A stretch of 14,914 nucleotides of DNA from Bryobacteraceae bacterium (GTDB lineage Bacteria; Acidobacteriota; Terriglobia; Bryobacterales; Bryobacteraceae). The notes beneath the pieces are model-generated. The model was not told where the DNA came from and made no database searches. It saw only the letters and a program-made list of their open reading frames with translations. Positions 14,501 to 14,914 of this stretch are shown piece by piece; positions within the stretch are counted from its first letter, which is position 1, and each line of letters opens with the position of its first letter. The DNA is taken from assembly GCA_029975915.1 (NCBI GenBank), contig JARKOC010000035.1, forward strand, positions 1-14,914, given 5' to 3'. A program made the position numbers and the translations under genes.

Positions 14501-14869
14501 ATGGGCTTAAAGGAGGCGAGCGCCAACATCACCGCCACCCGGAACTCAGCGTCCAGGATCGAGACAAGCGGTATTGAAGCGCCTGCGCCCAGGTGGAGAA
14601 CCGGATCGGCAGAGGCCTGGCCGTCTATCCTGGAGCAGGAGGCGTGTCCCACGCAGGCAGACTGAGCCTGCTCTGGTTTCATACATTTCGGCGGGCAATC
14701 ACACCTGCGTGGCGTGTCGAACCTGTGCCGGAGGGGGTTGATGGCATTCAGCACCAGGGGTTCCGGCGCCCAAAGCCGCCAGCGCAGCCAGAACTGGTCA
14801 AAATCTGCGTTCCCGCAGAAGAAGACCCAACCGGCGCGCATCTTGGATTTGTTTGTGGGTTGAGGAGGT
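14501..14869. other. Intergenic stretch, no gene recognised
   Basis: Open frames exist on both strands but none looks like a real protein; the plus-strand one ends in residues (GEGFEPSTFGL) that come from translating the tRNA at the window end. A hairpin GCAGGC-AGACTGA-GCCTGC lies at 14653-14671 without a T tract. Confidence 0.6.
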
Positions 14870-14914
14870 TGGTTGCGGGGGAAGGATTTGAACCTTCGAC
14901 CTTTGGGTTATGAG
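14870..14914 (-). tRNA. 3' part of a tRNA with CAU anticodon (Met type), cut by window end
   Basis: On the minus strand the visible part reads anticodon loop CTCATAA (14914-14908, anticodon CAT), stem CCCAA, variable loop AGGTC, T arm GAAGG-TTCAAAT-CCTTC, acceptor strand CCCCGCA, discriminator A and encoded CCA (14870). The 5' half lies beyond the window. CAU could be elongator tRNA-Met or a lysidine-modified tRNA-Ile; the 5' half is needed to decide, or to show whether this is only a fragment. Confidence 0.85.

Noticed and set aside
14593..14913. A 106-codon open frame ending GEGFEPSTFGL
   Set aside because: The C-terminal residues are the translation of the antisense of a tRNA, a known source of spurious proteins.

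Overview
The window looks like chromosomal DNA of a GC-rich Acidobacteriota, most like the Bryobacterales/Solibacter group. This is inferred from the types of gene present: exported Gfo/Idh/MocA dehydrogenases, a secreted HEIGH-motif metalloprotease-like protein, and a protein with a TPAGKARSSRNALKHGL motif. No search was run. The host backbone flanks a compact integrated element in the middle.

Left host flank (1-6418): a secreted zinc-protease-like protein (161-784, +); a 500-base non-coding stretch with two adjacent hairpins; an SRNALKHGL-type hypothetical protein (1288-1875, +); then on the minus strand a probable operon of a secreted hypothetical protein (4904-3996), a MoxR-type AAA+ ATPase (3950-2991) and a divergent YchF/OLA1-type P-loop NTPase (2960-1887). 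Diverging from it is an NCS1-type nucleobase permease (4936-6258, +). A tRNA-Val(CAC) gene follows at 6419-6495.

Central element (6451-11897): the 3' part of the tRNA-Val gene, from the first base of the anticodon loop through the encoded CCA and two bases beyond, is repeated exactly (47 bp) at 11851-11897. These repeats bound a 5,400-bp integrated element. All nine of its recognisable genes lie on the minus strand in one tightly packed operon, with stop/start overlaps or abutments and good Shine-Dalgarno sequences. Transcription order: AlpA/Xis-like HTH protein, winged-helix replication-initiator-like protein, two small unknowns, a DUF5681 protein, a chimeric protein carrying only the C-terminal half of a serine recombinase, two more small unknowns, and a complete tyrosine integrase next to the tRNA. 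A 29-bp repeat built on GTGACGT lies just inside each end and is a candidate integrase arm site or control site. The initiator-like gene contains a perfect 24-bp palindrome with the same GTGACGT core next to six CTGNNT hexamers, an arrangement like the lambda O gene, whose origin lies inside it. I see no conventional cargo (resistance, defence or metabolic genes). It could be a minimal self-mobilising island or satellite-like element, or its function may reside in the unknown small genes.

Right host flank (11898-14914): two divergent genes for exported Gfo/Idh/MocA dehydrogenases (13009-11933, -; 13088-14500, +), separated by a short intergenic region with a perfect 10-bp inverted repeat that could be a shared operator. 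The window ends inside a tRNA gene on the minus strand whose visible 3' part, from the anticodon loop to CCA, reads CAU (Met type).
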